Source: an uncultured Acetatifactor sp. (GTDB lineage: Bacteria; Bacillota; Clostridia; Lachnospirales; Lachnospiraceae). From it: a stretch of 64,000 bases of DNA. Made by a program: the position numbers and the translations under genes. This document shows positions 40,460-48,523 of the stretch, piece after piece. The stretch is taken from positions 13,037 through 77,036 of the forward strand of contig CAJGCP010000008.1 of the NCBI GenBank assembly GCA_904501885.1, written 5' to 3'. Positions within the stretch are counted from its first letter, which is position 1. Each line of letters opens with the position of its first letter. The notes beneath the pieces were generated by a model. It saw only the letters and a program-made list of their open reading frames with translations. It was not told where the DNA came from and made no database searches.

Positions 40460-41707
40460 ATGAGCGAAAAAAACAAGCAGCGAGAAGAAGACAAATCTTG
40501 CACCGAAAAGAAACCTTCCGTGTGGGTGGTTATTGTAGGGATGCTGTTGGTGGCGACGGCGGTGGTTCTGTATGTGACCAATAGGGCTGTTCCCTTTATG
40601 ATGGATGATTTGTGGTATTCCACCAATCTTTCTACGGGGGCCCCCCTTGTGGGCTGGAAGGATGTGGTGGAAAGTCAGATTTGGCACTACCATAACTGGG
40701 GTGGCAGAGTAATGACCCATGGTATGTTGCAACTGGTGCTGATGGCCGGAGAGGTTGTGGCAGACCTATTGAATCTGGTGTTTTTCTTCGGCCTGGGATA
40801 TCTGGTTTGTAAGATGGCCGGCGTTGGTAAAGTGCAGAGTGCCCTCACGGATACACAGCGTCAGGCACTGGGTAAGGGCGGAACAGGAACGCTTCTGTAT
40901 GGCGTTTTTGTAGCATCGGCTTTACTGCTTGGACTAAATGCCAATTGGAAGATGAGTATGTTTTGGCAGGCCGGGGCAGTCAATTATCTGTACAGCACCC
41001 CCTTCTTGCTTTTGTTCTTATATTTATATTTGAAGCAGTTACAGACCGGAGCAGAAAACTGCTCTTGTACCTGCGTATGGGCAGGAAGTCTTTCCGGCAT
41101 AGGAATGGTGGCGCTGGGCATATTCGTGGGCTGGAGCAACGAGAACATGGGGCCTACAGCCTGGGTGCTATCCCTGATGGTTATGGTGCTTATGAAAAAG
41201 GATGCAAGGAAACTTCCCCTGTGGATGGTTTTAGGAAATATTGCTGCGTTATTTGGCAGCGTGATGGTGATATTGGCACCCGGAAATTTTGTCCGTGGTC
41301 TCCAAAGCGGTGAACAGGAAAAGGGCGTTCTTTGGCGTATGTTTCTGCGGGGATATGCAGAGAGTAAAGCCATGCTGGAATTTTTATTCCCCACACTGCT
41401 TGTGTTATTGTTTGTGATTGTGCTTGCAAAAGCCTTCAAGATTGCCGTGGGCCGTGCAAATTATTTGCTCTTGTTGGGAGCGCTTTTGTCTTGGGGTGCC
41501 ATGGTGTTGTCCCCTCATTATCCGGACAGAGCCACCTTCGGAACTATGGTGCTTTTACTTTGCGTGATTCTTTCCCTGGGCAAAAGGGTTTTGGAGGAAC
41601 GCAAGGAGTTGCTCCTGCCGGTGACAGGTGTTGTGCTGCTTGTGTGGCTGAGCGGGATGTTTTATATGGGAGAATTCCTGGCCATTACCTGGGGCTGGAT
41701 TCGGTAG
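40460..41707 (+). CDS. DUF6056-type multi-spanning membrane protein
   Basis: A 415-residue integral membrane protein with about eight to ten helices. A positive N-terminus with a Lys/Glu-rich cytoplasmic tail (SEKNKQREEDKSCTEKK) precedes the first helix. The first outer loop carries the acidic motif FMMDDLWYSTNLSTG, and WGGRVMTHGMLQLVL plus WSNENMGPTAWVL follow; these fit the DUF6056 family, which shares the topology of GT-C glycosyltransferases with an acidic catalytic-type motif in the first loop. Enzyme activity is not shown. ATG 40460 has GAGGAAGTAAAG as ribosome site. It lies before a second membrane protein, 41746, with which it probably pairs. Confidence 0.75.
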   Translation: MSEKNKQREEDKSCTEKKPSVWVVIVGMLLVATAVVLYVTNRAVPFMMDDLWYSTNLSTGAPLVGWKDVVESQIWHYHNWGGRVMTHGMLQLVLMAGEVVADLLNLVFFFGLGYLVCKMAGVGKVQSALTDTQRQALGKGGTGTLLYGVFVASALLLGLNANWKMSMFWQAGAVNYLYSTPFLLLFLYLYLKQLQTGAENCSCTCVWAGSLSGIGMVALGIFVGWSNENMGPTAWVLSLMVMVLMKKDARKLPLWMVLGNIAALFGSVMVILAPGNFVRGLQSGEQEKGVLWRMFLRGYAESKAMLEFLFPTLLVLLFVIVLAKAFKIAVGRANYLLLLGALLSWGAMVLSPHYPDRATFGTMVLLLCVILSLGKRVLEERKELLLPVTGVVLLVWLSGMFYMGEFLAITWGWIR

Positions 41708-41745
41708 CGTTTTGGTTTGTCCGCAGTTTCTTACGAGGGATAAAA

Positions 41746-43668
41746 ATGGTAGTAAAAAAATTAGGCGAAAAAATTGTATTGGTAGCAGCTTCTTTTCTGG
41801 GGCTATGGGGTGTGCAATATATCAGCGCCCTGTCCGGTGGTGACTATTTTACCAAAGGCGCAATTTCTGTGCTGATGTTTGCAGGCGTATTTCTATTGCT
41901 GAAGGTTTGTTATGAGAATATCAAAGGCATCACAGATTCAAGGGAAAGAGGCAGAAGAATTTGTTTTGTGTCTGCAGTGTCTCTATTGTTTGCCATTACC
42001 TGTGTGATGGGGTGGCAGTTACAGACCAGAGGTCTGACGGAGTGTGGTGTTGTGGGCAAAGGTAAAATTTTATTGATTTCCCTTTGCTTGTCCTTCGTGG
42101 TGTTGCCCTTTGCCAACGGGATATTTGCGCTGGCGGAAATATTGCAGAAGAAAGACACTGACTCTGCGCAAGAGGGCGAGATGTCCCGATGCGCCATTGG
42201 TAAAAGGATTTTGGGATTGCGAAACGGCACTCTTTTTATGCTGTGCTGGGGCTTTATTTTCTTATTGTTTTTGCCTGTATTTGGCGCCTATTACCCGGGG
42301 GTGATGGGATATGATTTCAATGTGCAGTCTATCCAGGCTCTGGGGGATTACGCAAATTATAACGCGCATCATCCGCTGTTACATACCTGGTTGATTTCCC
42401 TGGTTCTGCGCCTGGGTGAGTATCTGGGAAGCTATCAGACCGGCATTGCCATATACAGTGTAGCGCAGATGCTGTTGCTATCGGCAGCGCTTGCCTATGC
42501 CTGCGTGATGGTAAAGAGACTAACGAACAGGGCTTGGCCGGTGGTTTTGTCGGTGCTGTTTTTTGGATTATTGCCGTATCATTCGGTGTTTGCGGTGAGT
42601 ATCACCAAGGATGTGATTTTCAGTGCATTGTTTTTGGTGTTCTTTTTATTATGGATGGAACGCAATTTCTTCGTTGGACAGAAAAAGCCCTATGAACTGG
42701 ATGCGCTTTTGGTGATTGTGGGCGCTTTTATGATTGCTTTCCGCAACAATGCCATCTATGCGCTGGCAATGTTTGGCGCATTGGCGGTGGTGATGAGCGG
42801 ACGAAGGGAACGTCTGCGAGTGTTCCTTCTATGCACTGCGGTTTTGGTGTCGGGTGTCCTGGGACAGGTGGTGATAAGAAGTGCCCTGGGTACCGGTGCC
42901 GGAGAAGTGCAAAGCGAAAAGTACAGCGTGCCCATGCAGCAGTTTGCAAGAGTAGGGTATTTTCACGGTGAGGAATTGTCCCCGGAAGTCTATGAGATGG
43001 TGGACCGCTATGTGAGTAAGGACTATTGGGAGGGATACAATGCCCCCCTGGCAGACACGGTGAAGTTACAGGTGGCAGGACAAGGACAGTTTGCCAAAAC
43101 ATGGTCGGGAAATTTGGGCACTGTGTTTTCGGACTGGATGAAAGTGGGATTGCAATATCCCAATGAATACTTGGATGCCTTTGGGCAATTGACCAGAGGA
43201 TACTGGTTTGTGGACGATGTTTCCTTTACCTATGTCTATGATTTTGAAGAGGACAGGAAGGGTGTGATTCCTACCTTTAACGGTTCCCAATCCTTTGCAT
43301 TGCCTGAGGGGATTGAAAACCAGTCGGTATTTTCCTCTTTATATGAGGGGATGGAACGGTGGATCCAGGAAAATAAATACTTTGAATATCCGGTGGTTTC
43401 TCTGTTGTTCCGCCCGGCCTTTTATTGTTGGATTTTGACCTTGCTTTGTATGGTGTTTGTATATACGAAACAAAAAGAGAAGTTGTTGCTGTTGTGTCTG
43501 CCCCTTTGTTACCTGGCAACTCTTTTGCTGGGCCCCACCGTGCAGGCCAGATATGTCTATCCCTTTATGGTGCTGGCGCCGGTACTGCTTTCTATGTTGG
43601 TACGGATACCGCACAATGAGCAGGTGCAGGAAGTAAATATTAAAATCGAAGAAAAACAAAATGCGTAG
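41746..43668 (+). CDS. DUF6020-type multi-spanning membrane protein
   Basis: A 640-residue integral membrane protein with about 12-14 helices and a large extracytoplasmic domain near residues 455-565. The first large loop contains GAYYPGVMGYDFNVQSIQALGDYANYNAHHPLLHTWLISL, in which the acidic residue and the HHP motif fit DUF6020, a family with the GT-C glycosyltransferase layout. VSITKDVIFSALFLV and AFRNNAIYA are further family-like segments. ATG 41746 with GAGGG eight bases upstream is the start; an apparent upstream extension (from 41491) lies in the preceding gene in another frame and is rejected. Terminated at 43660. Function unknown; cell-surface polysaccharide or lipid modification is a reasonable guess. 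Confidence 0.75.
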   Translation: MVVKKLGEKIVLVAASFLGLWGVQYISALSGGDYFTKGAISVLMFAGVFLLLKVCYENIKGITDSRERGRRICFVSAVSLLFAITCVMGWQLQTRGLTECGVVGKGKILLISLCLSFVVLPFANGIFALAEILQKKDTDSAQEGEMSRCAIGKRILGLRNGTLFMLCWGFIFLLFLPVFGAYYPGVMGYDFNVQSIQALGDYANYNAHHPLLHTWLISLVLRLGEYLGSYQTGIAIYSVAQMLLLSAALAYACVMVKRLTNRAWPVVLSVLFFGLLPYHSVFAVSITKDVIFSALFLVFFLLWMERNFFVGQKKPYELDALLVIVGAFMIAFRNNAIYALAMFGALAVVMSGRRERLRVFLLCTAVLVSGVLGQVVIRSALGTGAGEVQSEKYSVPMQQFARVGYFHGEELSPEVYEMVDRYVSKDYWEGYNAPLADTVKLQVAGQGQFAKTWSGNLGTVFSDWMKVGLQYPNEYLDAFGQLTRGYWFVDDVSFTYVYDFEEDRKGVIPTFNGSQSFALPEGIENQSVFSSLYEGMERWIQENKYFEYPVVSLLFRPAFYCWILTLLCMVFVYTKQKEKLLLLCLPLCYLATLLLGPTVQARYVYPFMVLAPVLLSMLVRIPHNEQVQEVNIKIEEKQNA

Positions 43669-43690
43669 TCTCAGGACTGCGCATTCCTTT
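43660..43690 (+). terminator. Terminator of the membrane-protein pair
   Basis: AATGCGTAGTC (43660-43670) pairs with GACTGCGCATT (43675-43685) with one G-U and a TCAG loop, followed by CCTTTT. The stop codon of the preceding gene lies in the 5' arm. Confidence 0.7.
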
Positions 43691-43721
43691 TACATAAAAA
43701 TAAAGTAAAATGGGCCTCTGA

Positions 43722-43752
43722 TGTTGCGGTCAAAAATGCCTTATGCTATAAT
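43722..43752 (+). promoter_or_regulatory. Promoter upstream of a 14-codon ORF and recA
   Basis: TTGCGG (43722-43727 region) and TATAAT (43747-43752) are about 17-19 bases apart. It lies about 170 bases before the LexA-controlled recA promoter, so recA may have a second, SOS-independent start. Confidence 0.4.
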
Positions 43753-43845
43753 AAACATATCTGAATTTCGAACATTCTGACATTCCGGCAGTTCGCCAAA
43801 GATTTCGAAAAGAGAAAAAAGATGAGAAAAAAGGAGGTGACTGCT

Positions 43846-43890
43846 ATGAGTGAGTTTTATGGGACACAAAATAGATATAATGAAATATGA
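43846..43890 (+). CDS. Possible 14-residue small protein upstream of recA
   Basis: AAGGAGGTGACTGCT followed by ATG is an almost ideal ribosome site. The frame codes MSEFYGTQNRYNEI and stops at 43890, 103 bases before recA. No terminator separates it from recA. It may be a real micro-protein, a translated leader, or a gene remnant. Confidence 0.3.
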   Translation: MSEFYGTQNRYNEI

Positions 43891-43919
43891 CAGGTGCCGT
43901 TAAATTTTCAAAAAAGGCA

Positions 43920-43969
43920 TTGACAAAATCGAACAAATGTTTTATTCTAACAATAACGAACATTTGTTC
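43920..43969 (+). promoter_or_regulatory. recA promoter with two LexA (SOS) boxes
   Basis: TTGACA (43920-43925) and TATTCT (43943-43948) are 17 bases apart. The Firmicute LexA pattern GAACN4GTTY occurs twice: GAACAAATGTTT (43931-43942) inside the promoter spacer and GAACATTTGTTC (43958-43969) just after the -10 box. Confidence 0.85.
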
Positions 43970-43992
43970 CTTTCGGAAAAAGGAGATTATGC

Positions 43993-44994
43993 ATGGAAAG
44001 AGAAGAAAAATTAAAAGCATTGGACGCGGCATTGAGCCATATTGAGAGACAGTACGGAAAGGGCGCCGTGATGAAATTAGGCGATCCCGCAGCACAGATG
44101 AGTGTGGAGACCATTCCCACCGGCTCTATGAGCTTGGATGTGGCTTTGGGACTTGGCGGTATTCCTAAGGGAAGAATCGTAGAAATCTACGGGCCTGAAT
44201 CCAGTGGTAAGACCACCGTTACCTTACACATGATTGCAGAAGTGCAGAAGCGTGGCGGTATCGCAGGCTTTATTGATGCGGAGCACGCGTTGGATCCCGT
44301 ATATGCGAAGAACATCGGTGTAGATATTGACAACCTGTACATATCCCAGCCGGATAACGGTGAACAGGCTTTGGAAATCACCGAGACCATGGTGCGCTCC
44401 GGTGCCATTGACATCGTGGTTGTTGACTCTGTTGCGGCATTGGTGCCCAAAGCAGAAATTGACGGTGAGATGGGAGACTCCCATGTGGGCTTGCAGGCGC
44501 GACTGATGTCTCAGGCATTGCGTAAACTGACCGCAGTGATTAGTAAATCCAACTGTACCGTTATCTTTATCAACCAGCTGAGAGAAAAGGTGGGTGTGAT
44601 GTTCGGTAATCCCGAGACCACCACCGGCGGACGTGCACTGAAGTTCTATTCCTCTGTACGTTTGGATGTAAGACGTATTGAATCCCTGAAGCAGGGGGGC
44701 GAGGTGATCGGTAACCGTACCCGTGTGAAAGTGGTGAAGAATAAAATTGCGCCTCCTTTTAAAGAAGCAGAATTCGATATCATGTTCGGAGAAGGTATTT
44801 CCAAGACGGGCGATATCCTGGATTTGGCGTCTGACTTAAATCTTGTTGTGAAATCCGGCGCATGGTATTCCTATGAAGGCAACAGAATCGGCCAGGGACG
44901 TGAGAATGCGAAGCAGTATCTCAAGGACAACCCTGCAGTGTGTGACGAATTGACCCATAAATTGCGTGTACATTACGGATTTGAAGAAGCGTGA
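43993..44994 (+). CDS. recA: Recombinase RecA
   Basis: ATP-dependent strand-exchange protein and co-protease for LexA. The 333-residue length is normal. Walker A is GPESSGKTT, Walker B is IDIVVVDSVAALVP, the L2 region contains FINQLREKVGVMFGNPETTTGGRALKFY, and the C-terminal VRRIESLKQGGEVIGNRTRVKVVKNKIAPPF is canonical. Start ATG 43993 has AAAAGGAG nine bases upstream. Two LexA boxes at the promoter show SOS control. recX follows directly, overlapping its ribosome site with the recA stop. Confidence 0.98.
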   Translation: MEREEKLKALDAALSHIERQYGKGAVMKLGDPAAQMSVETIPTGSMSLDVALGLGGIPKGRIVEIYGPESSGKTTVTLHMIAEVQKRGGIAGFIDAEHALDPVYAKNIGVDIDNLYISQPDNGEQALEITETMVRSGAIDIVVVDSVAALVPKAEIDGEMGDSHVGLQARLMSQALRKLTAVISKSNCTVIFINQLREKVGVMFGNPETTTGGRALKFYSSVRLDVRRIESLKQGGEVIGNRTRVKVVKNKIAPPFKEAEFDIMFGEGISKTGDILDLASDLNLVVKSGAWYSYEGNRIGQGRENAKQYLKDNPAVCDELTHKLRVHYGFEEA

Positions 44995-45001
44995 GGATGC
45001 T

Positions 45002-45487
45002 ATGGCAGAAGCAAAGATAGAAGATATCTTGAAGCGTGCCAACCAGCGGGCATTGTATCTGTTACAGGCCAGGGATTACACTGCCAGGCAGATGAGGAAT
45101 AAACTGAAACATGCAGGCTATTCCGAGGAGATTGCAGAGGAAGTGGTGACTACCATGCAGGAGTATCGTTATATCGATGACCTGCGGTTATCCGGTGCCT
45201 ATATTCGCAGCTATGCAGATTCCCGCAGCAGAAGACGGATAGAGCAGGATTTGCTGCAAAAGGGCGTATCTAAGGATGATATCCAGAAGGCTTTCACAGC
45301 GTGGACTGAAGAAGGAAATGCCCAAGACGAGCAGAAAATGATTGCAGACATATTGAGAAAAAAAGGCTATAAAAAAGGCGAAGGCGGAGCATCCGAGGTG
45401 GGTCGTATGTACCGCCTTTTACTTCGCAAAGGATTTTCTCATGAAATGGTTAATAAAATGATATTTTCTGATTCATATTTCGTCTAG
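45002..45487 (+). CDS. recX: Regulatory protein RecX
   Basis: Binds RecA filaments and limits their growth. The 161-residue protein starts at ATG 45002, with GAGGAT in the recA stop region as ribosome site; the apparent upstream start at 44966 lies in recA. RecX three-helix repeats are visible: ALYLLQARDYTARQMRNKLKHAGYSEEIAEEVV (a classic first repeat), YIDDLRLSGAYIRSYADSRSRRRIEQDLLQKGVS (with the R-S-x-x-x-I-x-x-D-L-x-x-K-G core) and a final RLLLRKGFSHEMVNKMI. Coupled to recA, hence SOS-controlled. Confidence 0.92.
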   Translation: MAEAKIEDILKRANQRALYLLQARDYTARQMRNKLKHAGYSEEIAEEVVTTMQEYRYIDDLRLSGAYIRSYADSRSRRRIEQDLLQKGVSKDDIQKAFTAWTEEGNAQDEQKMIADILRKKGYKKGEGGASEVGRMYRLLLRKGFSHEMVNKMIFSDSYFV

Positions 45488-45490
45488 TGC

Positions 45491-45519
45491 TTGACATTGC
45501 AACAAGAAACGATTAAAAT
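45491..45519 (+). promoter_or_regulatory. rny promoter
   Basis: TTGACA (45491-45496) and TAAAAT (45514-45519) with 17-base spacing, a near-consensus sigma-A promoter. The leader ends in AGGAG-GTG-CTCCT (45563-45575), a small hairpin that contains the ribosome site. Confidence 0.75.
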
Positions 45520-45578
45520 TGAAGTGTTGTAATATGCTTGTTTGTACAATGAAAATAAAATAAGGAGGTGCTCCTGTA

Positions 45579-47123
45579 ATGCTTGATGTGATTATCCCAG
45601 TGGTAGTCGCCGTAGTATCTGCATTGGTTACAGGGTTGGTAGTGACTGCTGTTCAGAAGAAGTCTTCTAAATCAACCATTGGTAATGCACAGAACAAGGC
45701 GCGAGAGATTATTGATGAGGCTCTCAAAACTGCTGAGGCGAAAAAGCGTGAGTCCCTGCTCGAGGTGAAGGAGGAGTCCATTCGTGCGAAGAAGGAATTG
45801 GACGACGAAATCAAAGAGCGTAGAGCAGATGTACAGCGTGTAGAACGCAGACTGCAGCAGAAGGAAGAGAACGTCGACAAAAAAGCAGAAGCGCTGGAGA
45901 GAAGAGCACAGAGCCTGACCGACAAAGAAGAAGCTTTGAATAAGGTCAAGGAAGAAGTGTCTAAACTCAATCAGCAGCGCATACAGGAACTGGAGCGAAT
46001 TTCCGGATTAACCTCTGAACAAGCAAAAGATTACTTATTGAAAATTGTTGAAGAAGAAGTAAAACATGAAACGGCAGTGATGATCAAGGAAATTGAGAGT
46101 CGCGCCAAAGAAGAAGCAGACAAGAAGGCAAAGGAGTATGTGGTAACGGCCATCCAGAGATGTTCCGCAGACCATGTATCCGAGACTACAATCTCTGTAG
46201 TTTCCCTTCCCAATGACGAAATGAAGGGACGTATCATCGGTAGAGAGGGACGTAATATCCGTACCCTTGAGACCATGACAGGTGTTGATTTGATTATCGA
46301 CGATACACCTGAAGCAGTTATCTTGTCAGGCTTTGATCCTATCCGTCGTGAAGTTGCGAGAATTGCGTTGGAGAAGTTAATTATTGACGGACGCATTCAT
46401 CCCGCCAGAATCGAAGAAATGGTGGAGAAAGCACAGCGCGAAGTAGAAGTGATGATTAAGGAAGAAGGTGAGGCCGCTACTTTGGAAGTAGGCGTTCACG
46501 GAATTCATCCTGAACTCGTTAGACTTCTCGGTAAGATGAAGTTTAGAACCAGCTATGGACAGAATGCATTGAAGCACTCCATCGAGGTGGCTCATCTGTC
46601 CGGTCTGTTGGCAGCCGAGATGGGCTTGGATGTGAGACTTGCAAAGCGTGCAGGTTTGCTCCACGATATCGGTAAGGCAGTAAATCATGAAATGGAAGGC
46701 TCCCATATCCAGTTGGGTGTGGAACTTTGTAAGAAATACAAAGAGAATGCTGTTGTGATCAACGCAGTAGAATCCCACCATGGTGATGTAGAGCCCACTT
46801 CCCTGATTGCTTGCATCGTACAGGCAGCAGATACCATTTCCGCTGCAAGACCCGGTGCCAGAAGAGAGACGCTGGAAAGCTATACTACCAGATTAAAACA
46901 ATTAGAAGAAATCACAAACAATTTCAAAGGTGTAGATAAATCTTTTGCTATTCAGGCAGGACGTGAAGTTCGTGTTATGGTAGTGCCTGAGCAGATTACA
47001 GATGCTGATATGGTACTGTTGGCGCGTGATATTTCTAAGCAGATTGAAGCTGATATGGAATATCCCGGACAGATCAAGATCAACGTAATCCGTGAAAGCC
47101 GCGTAATTGATTACGCAAAATAA
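45579..47123 (+). CDS. rny: Ribonuclease Y
   Basis: Membrane-anchored endoribonuclease that starts mRNA decay in Firmicutes. The 514-residue protein has an N-terminal membrane helix (residues 5-25), a long coiled-coil (about 40-200) rich in Lys/Glu, a KH domain (about 205-270: VVSLPNDEMKGRIIGREGRNIRTLETMTGVDLIIDDTP with the GREGRN loop), and a HD domain (about 330-430) with LLHDIGKAVNHE and ESHHGDVEP. All catalytic landmarks are intact. Start ATG 45579 has GGAGG ten bases upstream inside a small hairpin. Gene order recA-recX-rny is common in Clostridia. Ended by a strong terminator. Confidence 0.97.
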   Translation: MLDVIIPVVVAVVSALVTGLVVTAVQKKSSKSTIGNAQNKAREIIDEALKTAEAKKRESLLEVKEESIRAKKELDDEIKERRADVQRVERRLQQKEENVDKKAEALERRAQSLTDKEEALNKVKEEVSKLNQQRIQELERISGLTSEQAKDYLLKIVEEEVKHETAVMIKEIESRAKEEADKKAKEYVVTAIQRCSADHVSETTISVVSLPNDEMKGRIIGREGRNIRTLETMTGVDLIIDDTPEAVILSGFDPIRREVARIALEKLIIDGRIHPARIEEMVEKAQREVEVMIKEEGEAATLEVGVHGIHPELVRLLGKMKFRTSYGQNALKHSIEVAHLSGLLAAEMGLDVRLAKRAGLLHDIGKAVNHEMEGSHIQLGVELCKKYKENAVVINAVESHHGDVEPTSLIACIVQAADTISAARPGARRETLESYTTRLKQLEEITNNFKGVDKSFAIQAGREVRVMVVPEQITDADMVLLARDISKQIEADMEYPGQIKINVIRESRVIDYAK

Positions 47124-47156
47124 CACAGTCCAGTTTAATTTAATAAGCAGAAAGAG

Positions 47157-47188
47157 ACGTCGCATACGAAAGTGTGCGACGTTTTTTT
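47157..47188 (+). terminator. rny terminator
   Basis: ACGTCGCATAC (47157-47167) pairs with GTGTGCGACGT (47172-47182) with one G-U, loop GAAA, followed by a run of seven T. Confidence 0.85.
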
Positions 47189-47270
47189 GTAGTAAAATTT
47201 ATAAATGTGACTAGAAATATGGAACACAATCCTTTATAATAATTTCAGAGCATTATATTTCTAAATTCTA

Positions 47271-47286
47271 ATAGACATTTGTCTAT
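47271..47286. promoter_or_regulatory. Palindrome upstream of the Rpn-nuclease gene
   Basis: ATAGACA-TT-TGTCTAT is a perfect dyad in the otherwise featureless, AT-rich 210-base gap before the Rpn gene; it could be an operator. No convincing promoter is seen in the gap. Confidence 0.3.
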
Positions 47287-47400
47287 CTATCATTCTATTT
47301 TTCAAAAGAAATCTCAATGCTTGTATCCAATCATTCAAAGCAGCGAGGTGAATTTTAAAAATATAGAACCTCCTGCGAACTATCAAAAGGAGGGAACGAT

Positions 47401-48279
47401 ATGATTACACAAAAAGAAGAACTGTTATTACCGATGAAACGGGACTATAAGTCCAGGATGTTTACGATGATATTCAGTAAAAAGGAAGAACTATTGGAGT
47501 TGTATAATGCTGTCAGCGGGAAACAGTACACCAACCCAGAAGCACTGACAATCAACACCCTAGAAAATGCAATCTATATGTCCATGAGCAATGATGTTTC
47601 ATTTATCATAGACAGCAGATTGTCCCTGTACGAGCATCAGTCCACATACTGTCCGAACATTCCGCTTAGGCTTTTTCTCTATCTGGCAGATTTGTATTCT
47701 GGCATGATAAAGGATAAGAATATCTACGGAACAAAGAAAATCATGATACCGCCACCTCATTTCATTGTGTTCTACAATGGATCGGAGAAACGGGATGAGA
47801 CAGAAGTAATGAAACTGTCGGATTTATACGAGATTCAGGAAGCGGATGTGGATTTGGAACTCAAGGTAGTGATGATTAATATCAACCGTGGCAACAATCA
47901 GCAGTTGATGGATACCTGCCGCACTCTAAGGGATTATTCGGAGTACATATATCGTATGCGCGAGTATGCTAAAAAGGAGCCGATAGAAATTGCAGCAGAG
48001 CGTACTATCACAGAGTGCATACGAGAGGGAATATTGAAGGAGTTTCTGGAACAGAACAGAGCGGAGGCGATGGCGATGAGTATTTACGAATATGATGAAG
48101 AGAAACATATGAAGATGGAGCGTGAAGATGCTTTTGCAGATGGAAGCCGTGAAGGCCAAACCCGTATGCTAACATTAATCCAAAAAATGACGGAAGATGG
48201 AATGGTGGAGCAGATTCCTAATTTAACGTCTCCGGACTTTTTGGAAGAAATGCTGAGCAAATATGATTTGGCACGATAA
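47401..48279 (+). CDS. Rpn family recombination-promoting nuclease (PD-(D/E)XK), with possible internal start
   Basis: A 292-residue protein of the Rpn/putative transposase family, whose members are PD-(D/E)XK DNA endonucleases involved in recombination and, in recent work, anti-phage toxicity. The nuclease part is the N-terminal two thirds: TNPEALTINTLENAIYMSMSNDVSFIIDSRLSLYEHQSTYCPN holds the Asp and the E-x-Q catalytic motif, followed by PLRLFLYLADLY and PHFIVFYNG. The C-terminal third is charged and helical. GGAGG at 48063-48067 sits eight bases before an in-frame ATG at 48076, which would give a 67-residue C-terminal product. AAGGAGGG precedes the main ATG. The gene stands alone between two terminators and is AT-rich, as expected for a mobile family. 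Confidence 0.85.
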   Translation: MITQKEELLLPMKRDYKSRMFTMIFSKKEELLELYNAVSGKQYTNPEALTINTLENAIYMSMSNDVSFIIDSRLSLYEHQSTYCPNIPLRLFLYLADLYSGMIKDKNIYGTKKIMIPPPHFIVFYNGSEKRDETEVMKLSDLYEIQEADVDLELKVVMININRGNNQQLMDTCRTLRDYSEYIYRMREYAKKEPIEIAAERTITECIREGILKEFLEQNRAEAMAMSIYEYDEEKHMKMEREDAFADGSREGQTRMLTLIQKMTEDGMVEQIPNLTSPDFLEEMLSKYDLAR

Positions 48280-48327
48280 ATAAGGATAAGTAGTTTTGGC
48301 ATCAACAAGATATCGATGATAACAATG

Positions 48328-48358
48328 AGGGGAGACCGTATATGGTCTCCCTTATTTT
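48328..48358 (+). terminator. Terminator after the Rpn gene
   Basis: GGGAGACC (48330-48337) and GGTCTCCC (48344-48351) form a perfect 8-bp stem, extended by A-T and G-U pairs, loop GTATAT, followed by TTATTTTG. Confidence 0.8.
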
Positions 48359-48414
48359 GAGCATTTTTACCGAAGAAATTGTTTAAAATATAGTCAAAAT
48401 TGACAGAATAATGC

Positions 48415-48443
48415 TTGATTTCTACAACACTCTATAGTAAGAT
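48415..48443 (+). promoter_or_regulatory. Promoter of the aminotransferase gene
   Basis: TTGATT (48415-48420) and TAAGAT (48438-48443) with 17-base spacing. A TTGACA at 48400 has no matching -10 box. Confidence 0.45.
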
Positions 48444-48523
48444 AGGGGAAATGTATAATTGTATACAATTATTCAATCTATAAAGAAATTGCTAAAAATG
48501 ATATTGCAATGGATGGAGGGAAC

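Noticed and set aside
41491..41745. N-terminal extension of the DUF6020 protein
   Set aside because: The extension overlaps the preceding gene in another frame, is not hydrophobic like the rest, and ATG 41746 has a good ribosome site.
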